Assembly (NCBI RefSeq): GCF_014145675.1 | Contig: NZ_JACGZW010000016.1 | Coordinates: 124,001-188,000 of the forward strand | Direction: 5' to 3' | Length of the DNA: 64,000 bases | From: Amycolatopsis dendrobii | Lineage (GTDB): Bacteria > Actinomycetota > Actinomycetes > Mycobacteriales > Pseudonocardiaceae | Shown here: piece by piece, positions 17,460 to 26,371 of the stretch | Position numbering within the stretch: the stretch's first letter is position 1 | Layout of the letters: every line of letters starts with the position of its first letter | Translations under genes and position numbers: made by a program | Notes under the pieces: model-generated | Told to the model about the DNA's origin: nothing | Databases searched by the model: none | What the model saw: the letters and a program-made list of their open reading frames with translations, nothing else

Positions 17460-17501
17460 CGTGAGTGCTGATCGCGGTTCTCACCGTGATCAGCACTCAC
17501 G
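17460..17501. terminator. Bidirectional hairpin between gltX and the response regulator
   Basis: A perfect 14-bp stem (CGTGAGTGCTGATC and GATCAGCACTCACG) with a 14-nt loop between the convergent gltX and response-regulator genes. It overlaps the stop codon of the latter (17497-17499). Confidence 0.75.
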
Positions 17502-18141
17502 AGTTGAGGTACGTCAGCACCGCCAGGACGCGCCGGTTTCCGGTGTCGTCGTCGGTGATGCCGAGTTTGCCGAACAGCGACGTCGTGTACTTGCTGATCG
17601 CGCTTTCGCTCAGGAACAGCCGCCGGGCGATCTCCGCGTTCGACAGGCCTTCCGCCATCAGCTCCAGCACCGAACGTTCGCGCTCGGTCAGCGAGCCGAG
17701 GCGCTGGTCCGGCGCCCCGCTGGTGAGCAGCTTCGAGATCACCGCCGGGTCCATCGCCGTGCCGCCCGCCGCGACGCGTTCGAGCGCGTCGATGAACTGC
17801 TCGGCCTCGAAAACGCTGTCCTTCAACAGATATCCGACGCCGCTGGCCCCGTCGACCAGCAGTTCGCGGGCGTAGAGCTGCTCGACGTGCTGCGACAGGA
17901 TCAGCACCGGCAGCCCGGGCGTCTCGCGGCGCGCGGCGAGAACCGCACGCAGGCCCTCGTCGGTTTGCGTCGGCGGCATGCGGACGTCGACCACGGCGAC
18001 GTCCGGCCGGTGCTCCCGCAGGACGGCGACGGTTTCCGGGCCGGTCGTCGCGGTCGCCACCACCTCGTGGCCGTAGGCCTGGAGGAGCCGGACCAATCCG
18101 TCTCGCAGCAGGTAGAGGTCTTCGGCTACGACGATGCGCAT
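17497..18141 (-). CDS. NarL/LuxR family response regulator
   Basis: 214 residues. The N-terminal receiver domain begins MRIVVAEDLYLLRDGLVRLL, with the phospho-acceptor Asp in VAVVDVRMPP and the switch Lys in LLKDS. The C-terminal LuxR helix-turn-helix is LTERERSVLELMAEGLSNAEIARRLFLSESAISKYTTSLFGKLGI. It is the partner of the histidine kinase just upstream, and the two genes overlap by 16 bp. The regulon is not visible. The neighbouring divergent membrane protein gene is a plausible target. Confidence 0.93.
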   Translation of the reverse strand: MRIVVAEDLYLLRDGLVRLLQAYGHEVVATATTGPETVAVLREHRPDVAVVDVRMPPTQTDEGLRAVLAARRETPGLPVLILSQHVEQLYARELLVDGASGVGYLLKDSVFEAEQFIDALERVAAGGTAMDPAVISKLLTSGAPDQRLGSLTERERSVLELMAEGLSNAEIARRLFLSESAISKYTTSLFGKLGITDDDTGNRRVLAVLTYLNS

Positions 18142-19370
18142 GGCACCATCATCCACGCTCGCGTCGGACCGCCTTCCGGGCTGGTGACCTCCAGCGTGCC
18201 GTCGAAGACCGCGAGACGGCGGCGCAATCCGCCGAGTCCGCCGTCCGGGTGGATTTCGGCCCCGCCGAGGCCGTCGTCCTCGACCGCGGCGCACAGCCGA
18301 TTCCCCTCCTGTAAAAGGGAAACCTGCACGTGCGACGCATGCGCGTGCTTCACCGTGTTGGCGAGCAACTCCGCGATTCCGAAGTACAGCGCGGATTCGA
18401 TCGGCGGATCGAGCGGCTGCGGCAAATCTGCTTCGACCGTCACGTCGAGCGGCAGATCCATCGCCATCGCGCGGACCGCGTCGGCAAGACCGCGTTCGTT
18501 CAGCACCGGCGGGCTGATGCCGCGGACCAGCTCGCGCAGTTCGGTGAGCGACGTGGCCGCACCGGCGCGGGCGTCGCGCAGCAATTCCTTGGCCTGCTCG
18601 GGATTCGTCTCCATCAGCTTCTCCGCCGTCGCCAGCGCGAGGCCGAGCGCGACGAGCCGGGCTTGTGCTCCGTCGTGCAGATCCCGTTCGATGCGGCGGA
18701 TTTCCGCGGCTTGCGCGATGGTGGTGTCCGCGCGCAACGCGGTCAGCGTGTCGACCCGGTCGGCCAGTTCCATCGTGGCGGACGCGCCCAGGAACCGCGT
18801 GGCCACCGGGATGACGCTCCGCCAGGCGTACGGCGCGGTCGCGATCGTGACCAGCAGGCCGGCGAGGTATCCGCCCGGAAGGTTCACCATGGTCAGCACC
18901 GCCGCGACGACACCGAGCAGCGGCACGAGCGCGACCAGGCCGAACGAGACCGGCGCGATCAGGGCGAACCGCAGGTCCCGCCAGGTCGCCGGGTCGTAGC
19001 GCCAGTTCTTCAAGCGCTGCTCGCGCCGGGCCTCTTCCCTGGTGCGCGAGTAGGAGTGGCCGTTCCACCAGTATCCGGTCGAGAGCTGGGTGATCGGCGG
19101 CAGCTTGCGGTATCCGGGCGGCAGGGCGATGCCGGTCCAGTTCGCGACCATGGTCCGCGTCATCCGGCAGACCGGCTTCGCCAGCGCCAGCGTCCCGATC
19201 CCCGCCCAGATGAACGGCGCGATCCATGACCAGGGGCTGCCGCCCCACAGCTGCCACAAGCCGACCGCGGCCGCCCACACGGCCGGGATCAGCAGGGCCA
19301 CGCCCGCTGCTTGGGCGGCGCGGACGAATCCCACCCCGCAGTCGCGCACCCAGGACCGTAGCTGTCGCAT
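18126..19370 (-). CDS. Sensor histidine kinase, HisKA_3 type
   Basis: About 414 residues. The N-terminal half has a duplicated pair of membrane segments (VALLIPAVWAAAVGLW, SWIAPFIWAGIGTLALA, then FALIAPVSFGLVALVPLLGVVAAVL). The phospho-acceptor His lies in ERDLHDGAQARLVALGL, and the ATPase domain has NTVKHAHA (N box) and DDGLGGA...GLGGLRRRLAVFDG. ATG at 19368-19370 follows GGGGGAAGAAACG, and longer in-frame starts lie in unrelated sequence. It phosphorylates the overlapping LuxR regulator. Confidence 0.92.
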   Translation of the reverse strand: MRQLRSWVRDCGVGFVRAAQAAGVALLIPAVWAAAVGLWQLWGGSPWSWIAPFIWAGIGTLALAKPVCRMTRTMVANWTGIALPPGYRKLPPITQLSTGYWWNGHSYSRTREEARREQRLKNWRYDPATWRDLRFALIAPVSFGLVALVPLLGVVAAVLTMVNLPGGYLAGLLVTIATAPYAWRSVIPVATRFLGASATMELADRVDTLTALRADTTIAQAAEIRRIERDLHDGAQARLVALGLALATAEKLMETNPEQAKELLRDARAGAATSLTELRELVRGISPPVLNERGLADAVRAMAMDLPLDVTVEADLPQPLDPPIESALYFGIAELLANTVKHAHASHVQVSLLQEGNRLCAAVEDDGLGGAEIHPDGGLGGLRRRLAVFDGTLEVTSPEGGPTRAWMMVPCASS

Positions 19371-19552
19371 CGTTTCTTCCCCCTGTCCATCCGGCTTCGC
19401 GGTCCACTGTGCACCACGAAACGCCGGATTCCCGCCGCCGCGGGACAGGAGTGGGTCCAGCCCCACCCCCTTGTGCGGCCAGACCCATACCGGGTCCGGC
19501 CGCGGCTTCCTAGCGTTGCTGGCACAACGGGAAACCACAAGGGAGAACAGCG

Positions 19553-19960
19553 ATGCAGACCATCGAACGCACCACCGGAACCGCCGCCCAGCGTCCGTTC
19601 GGCCTCGTGAAGGGGTTCGTCGTGGCCTACGGGGCGATGGGCGCGGCCGTCTTCGGCACGATCGTCGCGCTGGCTGCCGCCGACGGCCCGGCGTCCGGCT
19701 TCATGTGGACGCGGTCCGCACTGGTGCCGGTCAGCGCAGCGATCATGTACTGGCTGGTCACGCTCGCGGCGCGGGGCTCGCGCCGCGCTTACGAGCGGGC
19801 CCGGCTCATCTCGGTGGTCGCGCCGATCGCGCTCGTCGGCGTCGATCTGATCCCGGGCGCGTGCCCGCTCTGGTTCCTGCTGCTGCAGTCCGCCTGCGCC
19901 GTGCTGCTGGCTTGCGCGGCGTTCCCGCTCGTCCGGATGCGGGCTACGTTCCCGAAGTGA
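19553..19960 (+). CDS. Small integral membrane protein
   Basis: 135 residues with about four hydrophobic segments (GFVVAYGAMGAAVFGTIVALAA, ALVPVSAAIMYWLVTLAA, LISVVAPIALVGVDLI, WFLLLQSACAVLLACAAFPL). No family recognised. The start follows GGGAGAAC. It is divergent from the histidine kinase gene, 182 bp away, so it may be the output or accessory gene of that two-component system. The 3' end overlaps the convergent acylase gene by 17 bp. Confidence 0.65.
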   Translation: MQTIERTTGTAAQRPFGLVKGFVVAYGAMGAAVFGTIVALAAADGPASGFMWTRSALVPVSAAIMYWLVTLAARGSRRAYERARLISVVAPIALVGVDLIPGACPLWFLLLQSACAVLLACAAFPLVRMRATFPK

Positions 19961-22298
19961 ACCTCGGGACCAGCCGGATCCGGGTGTCGAGGTTGCGTTC
20001 GACGGCCGAGCGGCTCGACAGCAGGGGGAACGAGCCGCCGGACGCCCACAGGTCGTTCAGGTCGCGGTAGTGCGGGCTGCGCGGATCGCCGGACTGGCCG
20101 GGTGCGTTGATCGCCCGCGACGCGTCCCAGTCGCCGACGTCGAGCGCCATCTTGAAGGTCGCACCGATGATCTGCTGGTAGGTGAGCGGGTGGAAGAACG
20201 ACGGGTGGACGGTCTGGTAGTCGCCGCCGACCGGGGTCGGGCCGACGTTCGGGCCCCCAGCCGGGTGCACGAACTCCTGGTACTGCAGCGAGCCCCAGCG
20301 CCACTTCCCCGGGTCGCCGCCGAGTTTTCCGGCGACGTCGCGGAAAGCGAGCGGGAGGGTGTCGAGGATCAGCTTGTCGCGCTTGGCCGCGCCGCCGGGG
20401 CCGAACCACGCGTCCGGGTCGGCGAAGGAGGCGAGCACGAGGCTGAAATCCGGATTGATGGTGCGGGACAGGACATCCGCGGCGGCTTGCGGGAGCATCG
20501 CGTGCGCCCAGCCGCTGTGGAGGTACTTCAGCAGCCACGTTTCGTACAGCGCGGCGGGTGCGGAATCGACTGAGGCGACGCCGTCGAAACCGCGCAGCAG
20601 ATCGAGCGCCTTCGCGGTGTCCGGATCGGTGGCGGAGAGGTTTCGCAGGAACGGGACGAGCCGGGTGGCCAGCAGAGACTTCTCGTCGCGCTGGATGGCG
20701 AGCGAATCGGCGACGCGGGCGCGCGGCGCGGACTTGATCAGCTCGTCGATCCGCTCCTTGCGGTACGGCAGCTGCCATTCGTAGTTCGACACCACGGGGA
20801 AGCCCGGCGGGAGGTTGTAGTCGTTGGCGGAGGCGAAGAATCCGGCGGGCGGATTGTGCTGCCAGGGGAGTTCGGAGTTGGCGTAGAAGCCGCTCCACTC
20901 GTAGCGCCCGTCACCGGGGACGGGCAGCAGGCCGTCGTATCCGGCCCCGGTGCGGCGCGGGGTCAGCGCGCCGGGGACGTAGCCGATGTCGCCGTGGACG
21001 TCGGCGTAGACGAGGTTCGATCCGGGCACGCCCCACGTGCGCATTCCGGCGGTGAACTCGGTGAAGTTGCGGGCCCGCTGGTAGTTCAGGCTGCCGAGGT
21101 AGGCCGCGCTGCCCGGTTCGGTCCACGCGGTGCGCACGGCGAACGCCCGGTTGGCTGCTTCGTCGACCTTCACGATCGGGCCGTGCCGGGTGAAGGACAG
21201 TTCGCGGGTCGCCGGCCGGCCGCCGAGCACCGGGATCGTTTCGGTGACCTTGGTGATCGGCTCCCAGCCGCCGCGGTAGCGGTACCGGCTGTGGTCGGCG
21301 GGGTCGAGATCGTAGACGTAGAGGTCGGTCTGGTCGACCGGCAGGTTCGTCAGCCCGAACGCGACGGAATCGTTGTGCCCGATGGCGATGCCCGGGTTCC
21401 ACGGCTCGCCCGCGCCGGTGAGGTTCAGGCCGGGCGCGGAAAGCTGGGCGACATAGCGGCCGGACGGCAACGCGTCGGCGCCGCGGTGCGGGTCGTTGGC
21501 GAGGATCGGCCGTCCGGTGGCGGTGCGGCCCGGGCCGATCGCCCACGAGTTGCTGCCGCTCGTGGCGTCGGCGATGTCCTTCGGCCCGGCGACGCCCTTC
21601 GGGAACGTGACGGCCGCGGTTGCCTTGTTGTACACGGAAAGCACGTCGCCGGGGACGGAACAGGGGTCGAGGCCTTCGGGCGCCGCGGCCTCGTGGTCGG
21701 GGTGCAGGCTGCGGAGGTATCTGCTCGCGTCCGGCCCGGCCTGGCACACCATTTGCGCGCGGGCGACCTCCCACATGAGGTTCTCGCCGATCGCGTGCGT
21801 GCGGATGCGGACCACGTCCTCGGGCTGCCACCGCGACGGCTGGTAGCCGAGCTTGCCGAACTCCGGCGGGGCGGCTTCGGGGTGTTTGGCGAGCCAGTCG
21901 ATGTAGGAGTTGATCCCCTCGGCGAAGCGGGTGGCGGCGAGTTTGGCTTCGGGACCGTAGGAAGCCCATTCTTTCTGCATGTCGCCGCGGTAGAGGAAAA
22001 GCCGGGCGGCGCGGTCTTGGTCCACATAGGACTCGCCGAGGACTTCGCTGAGCAACCCGAGTCCCCGGCGGCGCCAGGTGTCGAGCTGGAAGAGCCGGTC
22101 GCGGGCGACGGTGAATCCCTGTGCGTAGAACAGGTCCGCGGTGTTGGCGGCGTAGATGTGCGGGACGCCCCACTTGTCGACGAGCAGGTCGACCGGGCGG
22201 GAAAGACCGTCCAGGGCGACGGTCCTGGCGCCGGCCGCGGCCGGTGTGGTGCCGAGCAGCGTCAGAACGAGTATCAGGACGGTCGCTTTGGATCGCAT
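19944..22298 (-). CDS. Secreted penicillin acylase family (Ntn) hydrolase
   Basis: 784 residues. A signal peptide lies at the N-terminus (MRSKATVLILVLTLLGTTPAAAGA). The family pattern follows: DKWGVPHIYAANTADLFYAQGFTVARDRLFQLD. The nucleophile Ser is residue ~249 in TSGSNSWAIGPGRTATGRPILANDPH, where autocatalytic cleavage would create the beta-chain N-terminus. Later blocks are GHNDSVAFGLTN and a C-terminal HPLTYQQIIGATF. Relatives cleave amide bonds in penicillins, acyl-homoserine lactones or cyclic lipopeptides. The substrate cannot be fixed here. ATG at 22298 was chosen for the signal peptide and the GGGGTGGGG ribosome site. Confidence 0.9.
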   Translation of the reverse strand: MRSKATVLILVLTLLGTTPAAAGARTVALDGLSRPVDLLVDKWGVPHIYAANTADLFYAQGFTVARDRLFQLDTWRRRGLGLLSEVLGESYVDQDRAARLFLYRGDMQKEWASYGPEAKLAATRFAEGINSYIDWLAKHPEAAPPEFGKLGYQPSRWQPEDVVRIRTHAIGENLMWEVARAQMVCQAGPDASRYLRSLHPDHEAAAPEGLDPCSVPGDVLSVYNKATAAVTFPKGVAGPKDIADATSGSNSWAIGPGRTATGRPILANDPHRGADALPSGRYVAQLSAPGLNLTGAGEPWNPGIAIGHNDSVAFGLTNLPVDQTDLYVYDLDPADHSRYRYRGGWEPITKVTETIPVLGGRPATRELSFTRHGPIVKVDEAANRAFAVRTAWTEPGSAAYLGSLNYQRARNFTEFTAGMRTWGVPGSNLVYADVHGDIGYVPGALTPRRTGAGYDGLLPVPGDGRYEWSGFYANSELPWQHNPPAGFFASANDYNLPPGFPVVSNYEWQLPYRKERIDELIKSAPRARVADSLAIQRDEKSLLATRLVPFLRNLSATDPDTAKALDLLRGFDGVASVDSAPAALYETWLLKYLHSGWAHAMLPQAAADVLSRTINPDFSLVLASFADPDAWFGPGGAAKRDKLILDTLPLAFRDVAGKLGGDPGKWRWGSLQYQEFVHPAGGPNVGPTPVGGDYQTVHPSFFHPLTYQQIIGATFKMALDVGDWDASRAINAPGQSGDPRSPHYRDLNDLWASGGSFPLLSSRSAVERNLDTRIRLVPRFTSGT

Positions 22299-22426
22299 TC
22301 CCCACCCCCCGGGCAGCAGCGTTGACCCCGCGCACGCTAATCGCGGCGATCGGCGGGACCCACCCCTGAACCGGGACGAGTAGGGGGAACCGGACTCCGG
22401 GTGCCGCACTGTCCCTGCTCAGACCG

Positions 22427-22753
22427 AACTCCTGGGGGAATCGATGCGCCGGACGGCAAGACCGGCGCCCCGCTCGCGAGCACCGACCCGTGCAGCCTGC
22501 TGAAGCCCTCTGACGTGCCCGAACTCAGCCAGAAGAGCGGCGCCGCGGCCAAGACCGTCGGCCGCTGGTGCCAAGGCAGCGGATCCGGCGTCATCATCTC
22601 CGAGGTCGATCTCAAAGGCTGCTTCGGCATGTTCAAGAACCCGTCGGTCAAGCCGATCCCCGACATCGCCGGTACCCGGCGGGCACGATCGAGAACACCG
22701 ACCCGGGGGCCAGGACCTGCGCAGTCGTCCTCGCGGGCCGCATTCCGCGCTGA
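22427..22753 (+). pseudogene. Relic of a DUF3558-type lipoprotein gene
   Basis: The reading frame encodes GKTGAPLASTDPCSLLKPSD and VGRWCQGSG..., the start pattern of the secreted DUF3558 family common in Pseudonocardiales. There is no signal peptide or lipobox, and the frame changes near 22670. The C-terminal part (GTIENTDPGARTCAVVLAGR) is found in a different frame and is closed by TGA at 22751-22753. Internal sequence between the two parts is missing. The family is recognised from the DPCSLLxPxD block and spaced cysteines, and the call remains tentative. Confidence 0.4.
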
Positions 22754-22754
22754 G

Positions 22755-24011
22755 CTACGAGACGTCCCCGATCGCCTCGTCCAGAATGGACAGTCCGAGG
22801 TCGATCTCGCTGCCGGAGGCGGTCAGCGGCGGCGCGATCCGGAACACCCCGCCCATGCCGGGCAGTTGCACGATGTTCATGTGCAGCCCGAGTTCGAGGC
22901 ACCGCTGCGTCACGCGCGCGCCGAGTTTGTCCGTGTCCGGGCCGCCGCCGCTCAGTTCCAGTCCGGCGAGCAGTCCCCGGCCGCGGATCTCGCCGACCGC
23001 CTCGTGCCGCGTCGCGATTTCGTCCAGTCCGGTGCGCAGCCGGGCGCCGAGGTCGCGGGCGCGTTCGTCGAGGCGGTCGCGGATCAGCACGTCCAGCACG
23101 GTGTTCCCGACCGCGGCGGGAAGCGGGTCAGAGACGTGCGTGGTGAAGAACAGGTACCCGCGTTCGTGGGCTTCCTGCTCGATTTCCGCGCTCGTCAGCA
23201 CGGCGGCGAGCGGCAGTCCGGCACCGAGCGTTTTGGACACCGTGAGGATGTCCGGTACCACGCCGTCGTGCTCGAAGGCGTACCAGGTTCCGGTGCGGCA
23301 CAACCCGGTCTGTGCTTCGTCGAGGATCAGCAGCATGCCGCGTTCCCGGCATTTCCGTTGCAGGGCCTGGAAATAGCCCGGCGGGGGCACGAGGATTCCG
23401 CCGGAGCTGAGGATCGGCTCCACCAGGCACGCGGCGAGGCTGCCGACCGACTGCGCGTCGATCAGGTCGAATGCGAGATCCAGCTGGTGTTCCCAGTCCG
23501 CGCCGGGCACCGGGATGGCGAAGTTGCCGGGTGCGCCGGGGCCGTAGCCCTTGCGGCCCGCGCTGTAGGTGGCGCTCGCCGCGGCCTGCGTCATCCCGTG
23601 CCAGGACCGGGCGAACGAGACGATCTCGTGCTTGCCCGTCACCAGCTTGGCCATCCGCAGCGCGGCCTCGTTGGACTCGGCGCCGGTGGTGAGCAGCAGC
23701 GCTTTTTCCAGCGGGTCCGGCAGCGTTTCGGCGAGCCGCCGCGCGAGGTCGACCACGGGACGGCTCAGCATCCCGCTGAACAGATGGTCGAGCTTCGCGG
23801 CCTGTTTCCGGACGGTCTCGACGATTTCCGGATGCGCGTGCCCGAGGATCGCGCTCATCTGCCCGGACGTGAAGTCGAGGATCCGCCGCCCGTCCTCGGT
23901 GAAGACGAAACTGCCCTCGGCGCGGTCGATGATCTCGCCGGTGAACGAGCCGGGGCCGGCGTAGCGGACGAGGTGCCGGTCGACGTCGGACCAGAAGGTG
24001 TCGGTGGCCAT
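22755..24011 (-). CDS. dgdA: 2,2-dialkylglycine decarboxylase
   Basis: 418 residues. A class III PLP enzyme that decarboxylates and transaminates dialkylglycines such as 2-aminoisobutyrate. The match to DgdA is close at family level: FTSGQMSAILGHAHPEIV, KLDHLFSGMLSRPVVDLARRLAETLP, SFARSWHGMTQAAASATYSAG, EPILSSGGI, LDEAQTGLCRTGT, and NIVQLPGMGGVFRIAPPLT at the end. The PLP lysine is K260 in VSKTLGAGLPLAA. The neighbouring divergent LysR gene matches the known dgdA-dgdR arrangement. Confidence 0.9.
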   Translation of the reverse strand: MATDTFWSDVDRHLVRYAGPGSFTGEIIDRAEGSFVFTEDGRRILDFTSGQMSAILGHAHPEIVETVRKQAAKLDHLFSGMLSRPVVDLARRLAETLPDPLEKALLLTTGAESNEAALRMAKLVTGKHEIVSFARSWHGMTQAAASATYSAGRKGYGPGAPGNFAIPVPGADWEHQLDLAFDLIDAQSVGSLAACLVEPILSSGGILVPPPGYFQALQRKCRERGMLLILDEAQTGLCRTGTWYAFEHDGVVPDILTVSKTLGAGLPLAAVLTSAEIEQEAHERGYLFFTTHVSDPLPAAVGNTVLDVLIRDRLDERARDLGARLRTGLDEIATRHEAVGEIRGRGLLAGLELSGGGPDTDKLGARVTQRCLELGLHMNIVQLPGMGGVFRIAPPLTASGSEIDLGLSILDEAIGDVS

Positions 24012-24051
24012 GGCTTCGACGGTAAGGCCGGGCCGAGCGCCGCGTCCATCT

Positions 24052-24072
24052 CACAGTTTCCGCTTGCCTGTG
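24052..24072. promoter_or_regulatory. LysR-type binding site between dgdA and dgdR-like gene
   Basis: An inverted repeat CACAG-N11-CTGTG lies 41 bp upstream of the dgdA start and just upstream of the LysR start. The size and symmetry fit a LysR-type activator site. Assignment is from position. Confidence 0.5.
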
Positions 24073-24098
24073 CGATGGCATCGAACAACGATGGGGGC

Positions 24099-25064
24099 AT
24101 GCTGAACCCCTGGCGGCTGCGGCTGCTGAGCCGGCTCGCGGTGCTGGGCACGGTGCGCGCGGTGGCGCAGGACGTGAATCTCAGCGCTTCCACGGTGTCG
24201 CATCAGCTCGCGTTGCTGGAGACCGAAACCCGCACCCGGCTGCTGGAACGCACCGGTCGCCGCGTCCGGCTGACTCCGGCCGGGGAGAAACTGGCCCGGC
24301 AGGCACGCGCGATCCTCGATCATCTCGACGCGGTCGAGGCCGAACTGCGCGGCGGCGAACCGGCCGGGCTCGTGCGGATCGGCGCGTTCCAGAGCGCGAT
24401 CCACACCTTCGCCGTACCCGCCGCGACCCGTCTCGCGCAGACCTATCCGCGGCTGGAAACCGAACTGGCGGAACGGGAACCGCACGAGAGCGTCCCGGCG
24501 CTGCGGGCGGGCGACAGCGACGTCGTCATCACCACGACCGACTTCGCCGACCTGCCGCTCGGCCCCGACCTCGAGATCATCCGGCTGGCGACCGACCCGA
24601 TCGTGCTGGTCACCGCGCTCGACCGGCCGGAGCCGCCCGGGCCCGCGGTGCTCGCGGACTACGCGGGCGAACCGTGGGCGCTCGACATTCCCCCGTCCTA
24701 CATGGCGAATCTGACGCTGCGGCTTTGCCGCGAATCGGGATTCGAACCGCGCGTGGTGTGCCGGTTCAGCAACTACCTGATGACGTTGCAGCACGTCGAA
24801 GCCGGGCTGTCGATCGCGTTGCTGCCCGGGCTGGCGGTGGACCCGCGGTACCGGGTCGCGACGAAAGCGCTGGCAACGCCGGTGACGCGCACGATCGTCG
24901 CGGTCACCCGGTGCGGATCGCCGCGGCGCGCGGCGGTGAACGCGGTGCTCGACGCGCTGCGGCAGCCGGTCGAGCTTCCGGCGGACGTGGAGCAGGCTCA
25001 GCCGACGAGGTCCGCGACGATTTCGGCTGCTGGAGCGATGTTTCGGAGCAACCCCGCGGATTGA
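24099..25064 (+). CDS. LysR family regulator, DgdR-like
   Basis: 321 residues. The N-terminal winged helix is LRLLSRLAVLGTVRAVAQDVNLSASTVSHQLALLETETRTRLLERTGRRVRLTPAGE. A periplasmic-binding-protein-like effector domain follows (LVRIGAFQSAIHTFAVPAATRLAQTYP). An in-frame ATG at 24075 would add eight residues. It is divergent from the dialkylglycine decarboxylase gene, and its expected job is to activate or repress that gene in response to a dialkylglycine. The C-terminal ~22 codons overlap the convergent nitronate monooxygenase gene. Confidence 0.85.
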   Translation: MLNPWRLRLLSRLAVLGTVRAVAQDVNLSASTVSHQLALLETETRTRLLERTGRRVRLTPAGEKLARQARAILDHLDAVEAELRGGEPAGLVRIGAFQSAIHTFAVPAATRLAQTYPRLETELAEREPHESVPALRAGDSDVVITTTDFADLPLGPDLEIIRLATDPIVLVTALDRPEPPGPAVLADYAGEPWALDIPPSYMANLTLRLCRESGFEPRVVCRFSNYLMTLQHVEAGLSIALLPGLAVDPRYRVATKALATPVTRTIVAVTRCGSPRRAAVNAVLDALRQPVELPADVEQAQPTRSATISAAGAMFRSNPAD

Positions 25065-25951
25065 CCGGCGTAGTGCGCCAAAGCTTCGAGGTCTCCGGTC
25101 ATCCCCGGCACCGGGATCATGTCGTCGTAGCGATGCCACGGATTCCCGGCCGCGTCCGTTGCCACGACGTCGCCTTCGCCAGGGCGTTCCGCGCGTGGTT
25201 CGCCCGCTGCTTCCCATCGCGTCAGTGTCGAATTGCGCAGGGCGCGGTGCGGCGCATCGGGCCAACCGCCGTCGAAACAGCGGGTGTGGACGGCGTCCTC
25301 GAGGTCCGCGGCGAGGACGGCTTCGCGGTAGGAATCGTGGGTCGCTGCTTCGGTCGCGGTCAGGAAACGGGTGCCCAGCCAGCCGCCTTGCGCGCCGAGA
25401 GCGAGCACCGCGGCGAGCCCGCGGCGGTCGGCGATTCCGCCTGCGGCGAGCACGGGAATCGGAGCGACCGCATCCACGACGGCGGGCACCAGCACGAGCG
25501 TCGACGCCTGGCCGCGGACGTGTCCGCCCGCTTCCCAGCCTTGCGCGACCACGACGTCGACGCCTGCCTCCGCCGCTTGTCGCGCTTCGGCGACCGAGCC
25601 CGCGGTGTGGATCAGCTGCGCGTCCTTGACGCGTGCGGCGACCTTGGCGGGGTCGCCCCAGAACGTCGAGACGATCGGGACTTCCTCGGCGAGGCAGGCG
25701 TCGAGCACGTCGTCGATCGGGAAGTCGAGCACGAGGTTGACCGCGAACGGACGGTCGGTGCGGCGGCGCACCTCGCGGATCCGGCGGACTGCCTCGTCCG
25801 GGTCGGTCCAGGTGAGCGCGAGCGTCCCCAGACCGCCCGCGTTCGAGACCGCGGCGGCGAGCGCCGGGGTCGCCGCGGAGCCGATCGGGGCCTGCGCGAC
25901 GGGCACGTCGATGCCGAGCGCGGTGCAGACCTGCTTCGGAAATCGAATCAT
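24998..25951 (-). CDS. Nitronate monooxygenase family FMN protein
   Basis: About 317 residues with the TIM-barrel NMO/2-nitropropane dioxygenase pattern: VAQAPIGSAATPALAAAVSNAGGLGTLAL, then VDVVVAQGWEAGGHVRGQ (the FMN/His-containing block), PVLAAGGIADRRGLAAVLALGAQGGWLGTRFL. These enzymes oxidise alkyl nitronates such as propionate-3-nitronate, though some members act on other substrates. The ATG at 25951 was preferred because upstream in-frame sequence has no family match. Regulated probably by the divergent HxlR protein, whose putative operator overlaps this start. Confidence 0.85.
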   Translation of the reverse strand: MIRFPKQVCTALGIDVPVAQAPIGSAATPALAAAVSNAGGLGTLALTWTDPDEAVRRIREVRRRTDRPFAVNLVLDFPIDDVLDACLAEEVPIVSTFWGDPAKVAARVKDAQLIHTAGSVAEARQAAEAGVDVVVAQGWEAGGHVRGQASTLVLVPAVVDAVAPIPVLAAGGIADRRGLAAVLALGAQGGWLGTRFLTATEAATHDSYREAVLAADLEDAVHTRCFDGGWPDAPHRALRNSTLTRWEAAGEPRAERPGEGDVVATDAAGNPWHRYDDMIPVPGMTGDLEALAHYAGQSAGLLRNIAPAAEIVADLVG

Positions 25952-25982
25952 GGCGGCCGATGTTAGTGTTTCGAAAATCGAA
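25935..25982. promoter_or_regulatory. Tandem operator copies for the HxlR regulator
   Basis: Two near-identical 13-mers, TTCGGAAATCGAA (25935-25947) and TTCGAAAATCGAA (25970-25982), the second a perfect inverted repeat (TTCGA-AAA-TCGAA). They are 35 bp apart and flank the divergent promoters. This fits a dimeric winged-helix repressor bound on one face at two sites. Confidence 0.55.
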
Positions 25983-25998
25983 GCACAAGGAGGCGCGG

Positions 25999-26337
25999 AT
26001 GGCGACGCCGAAGCCGGGACAGCCGGTCCGGGGCTCCACGACCGGCCGTCCGCTGATGGCCGCGCTCGACCTCTTCGGGCGGCGGTGGTGCCTGCGGATC
26101 GTGTGGGAACTACAGGTCGGCACCCTCGGGTTTCGTGCATTGCAGCAACGGTGCGACGGGATGTCTTCGAGTGTCCTGCGGCAACGCTTGGTCGAACTCG
26201 GCGAGGCCGGCTTGGTGCACCAGACCGACGAATCGCACTACGCGTTGACGACGCTGGGCCGCGAGGCGTTCGACGCGCTGCGGCCGCTCGTGTCGTGGGC
26301 GGATCGATGGGCCGCGTCTCTCGACCGCGGCCAGTGA
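25999..26337 (+). CDS. HxlR family transcriptional regulator
   Basis: 112 residues. HxlR winged helix: PLMAALDLFGRRWCLRIVWELQVGTLGFRALQQRCDGMSSSVLRQRLVELGEAGLV, followed by YALTTLGREAFDALRPLVSWADRWA. ATG at 25999 follows CAAGGAGGCGCGG. It is divergent from the nitronate monooxygenase gene and probably represses it and itself through the TTCGAAAATCGAA-type sites. A Cys in the first helix (RWCLR) is at the position used for redox sensing in some family members. Confidence 0.88.
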   Translation: MATPKPGQPVRGSTTGRPLMAALDLFGRRWCLRIVWELQVGTLGFRALQQRCDGMSSSVLRQRLVELGEAGLVHQTDESHYALTTLGREAFDALRPLVSWADRWAASLDRGQ

Positions 26338-26371
26338 TCGGCGGCAGGGGCAGACCCCTGCCGCCGAGGGA

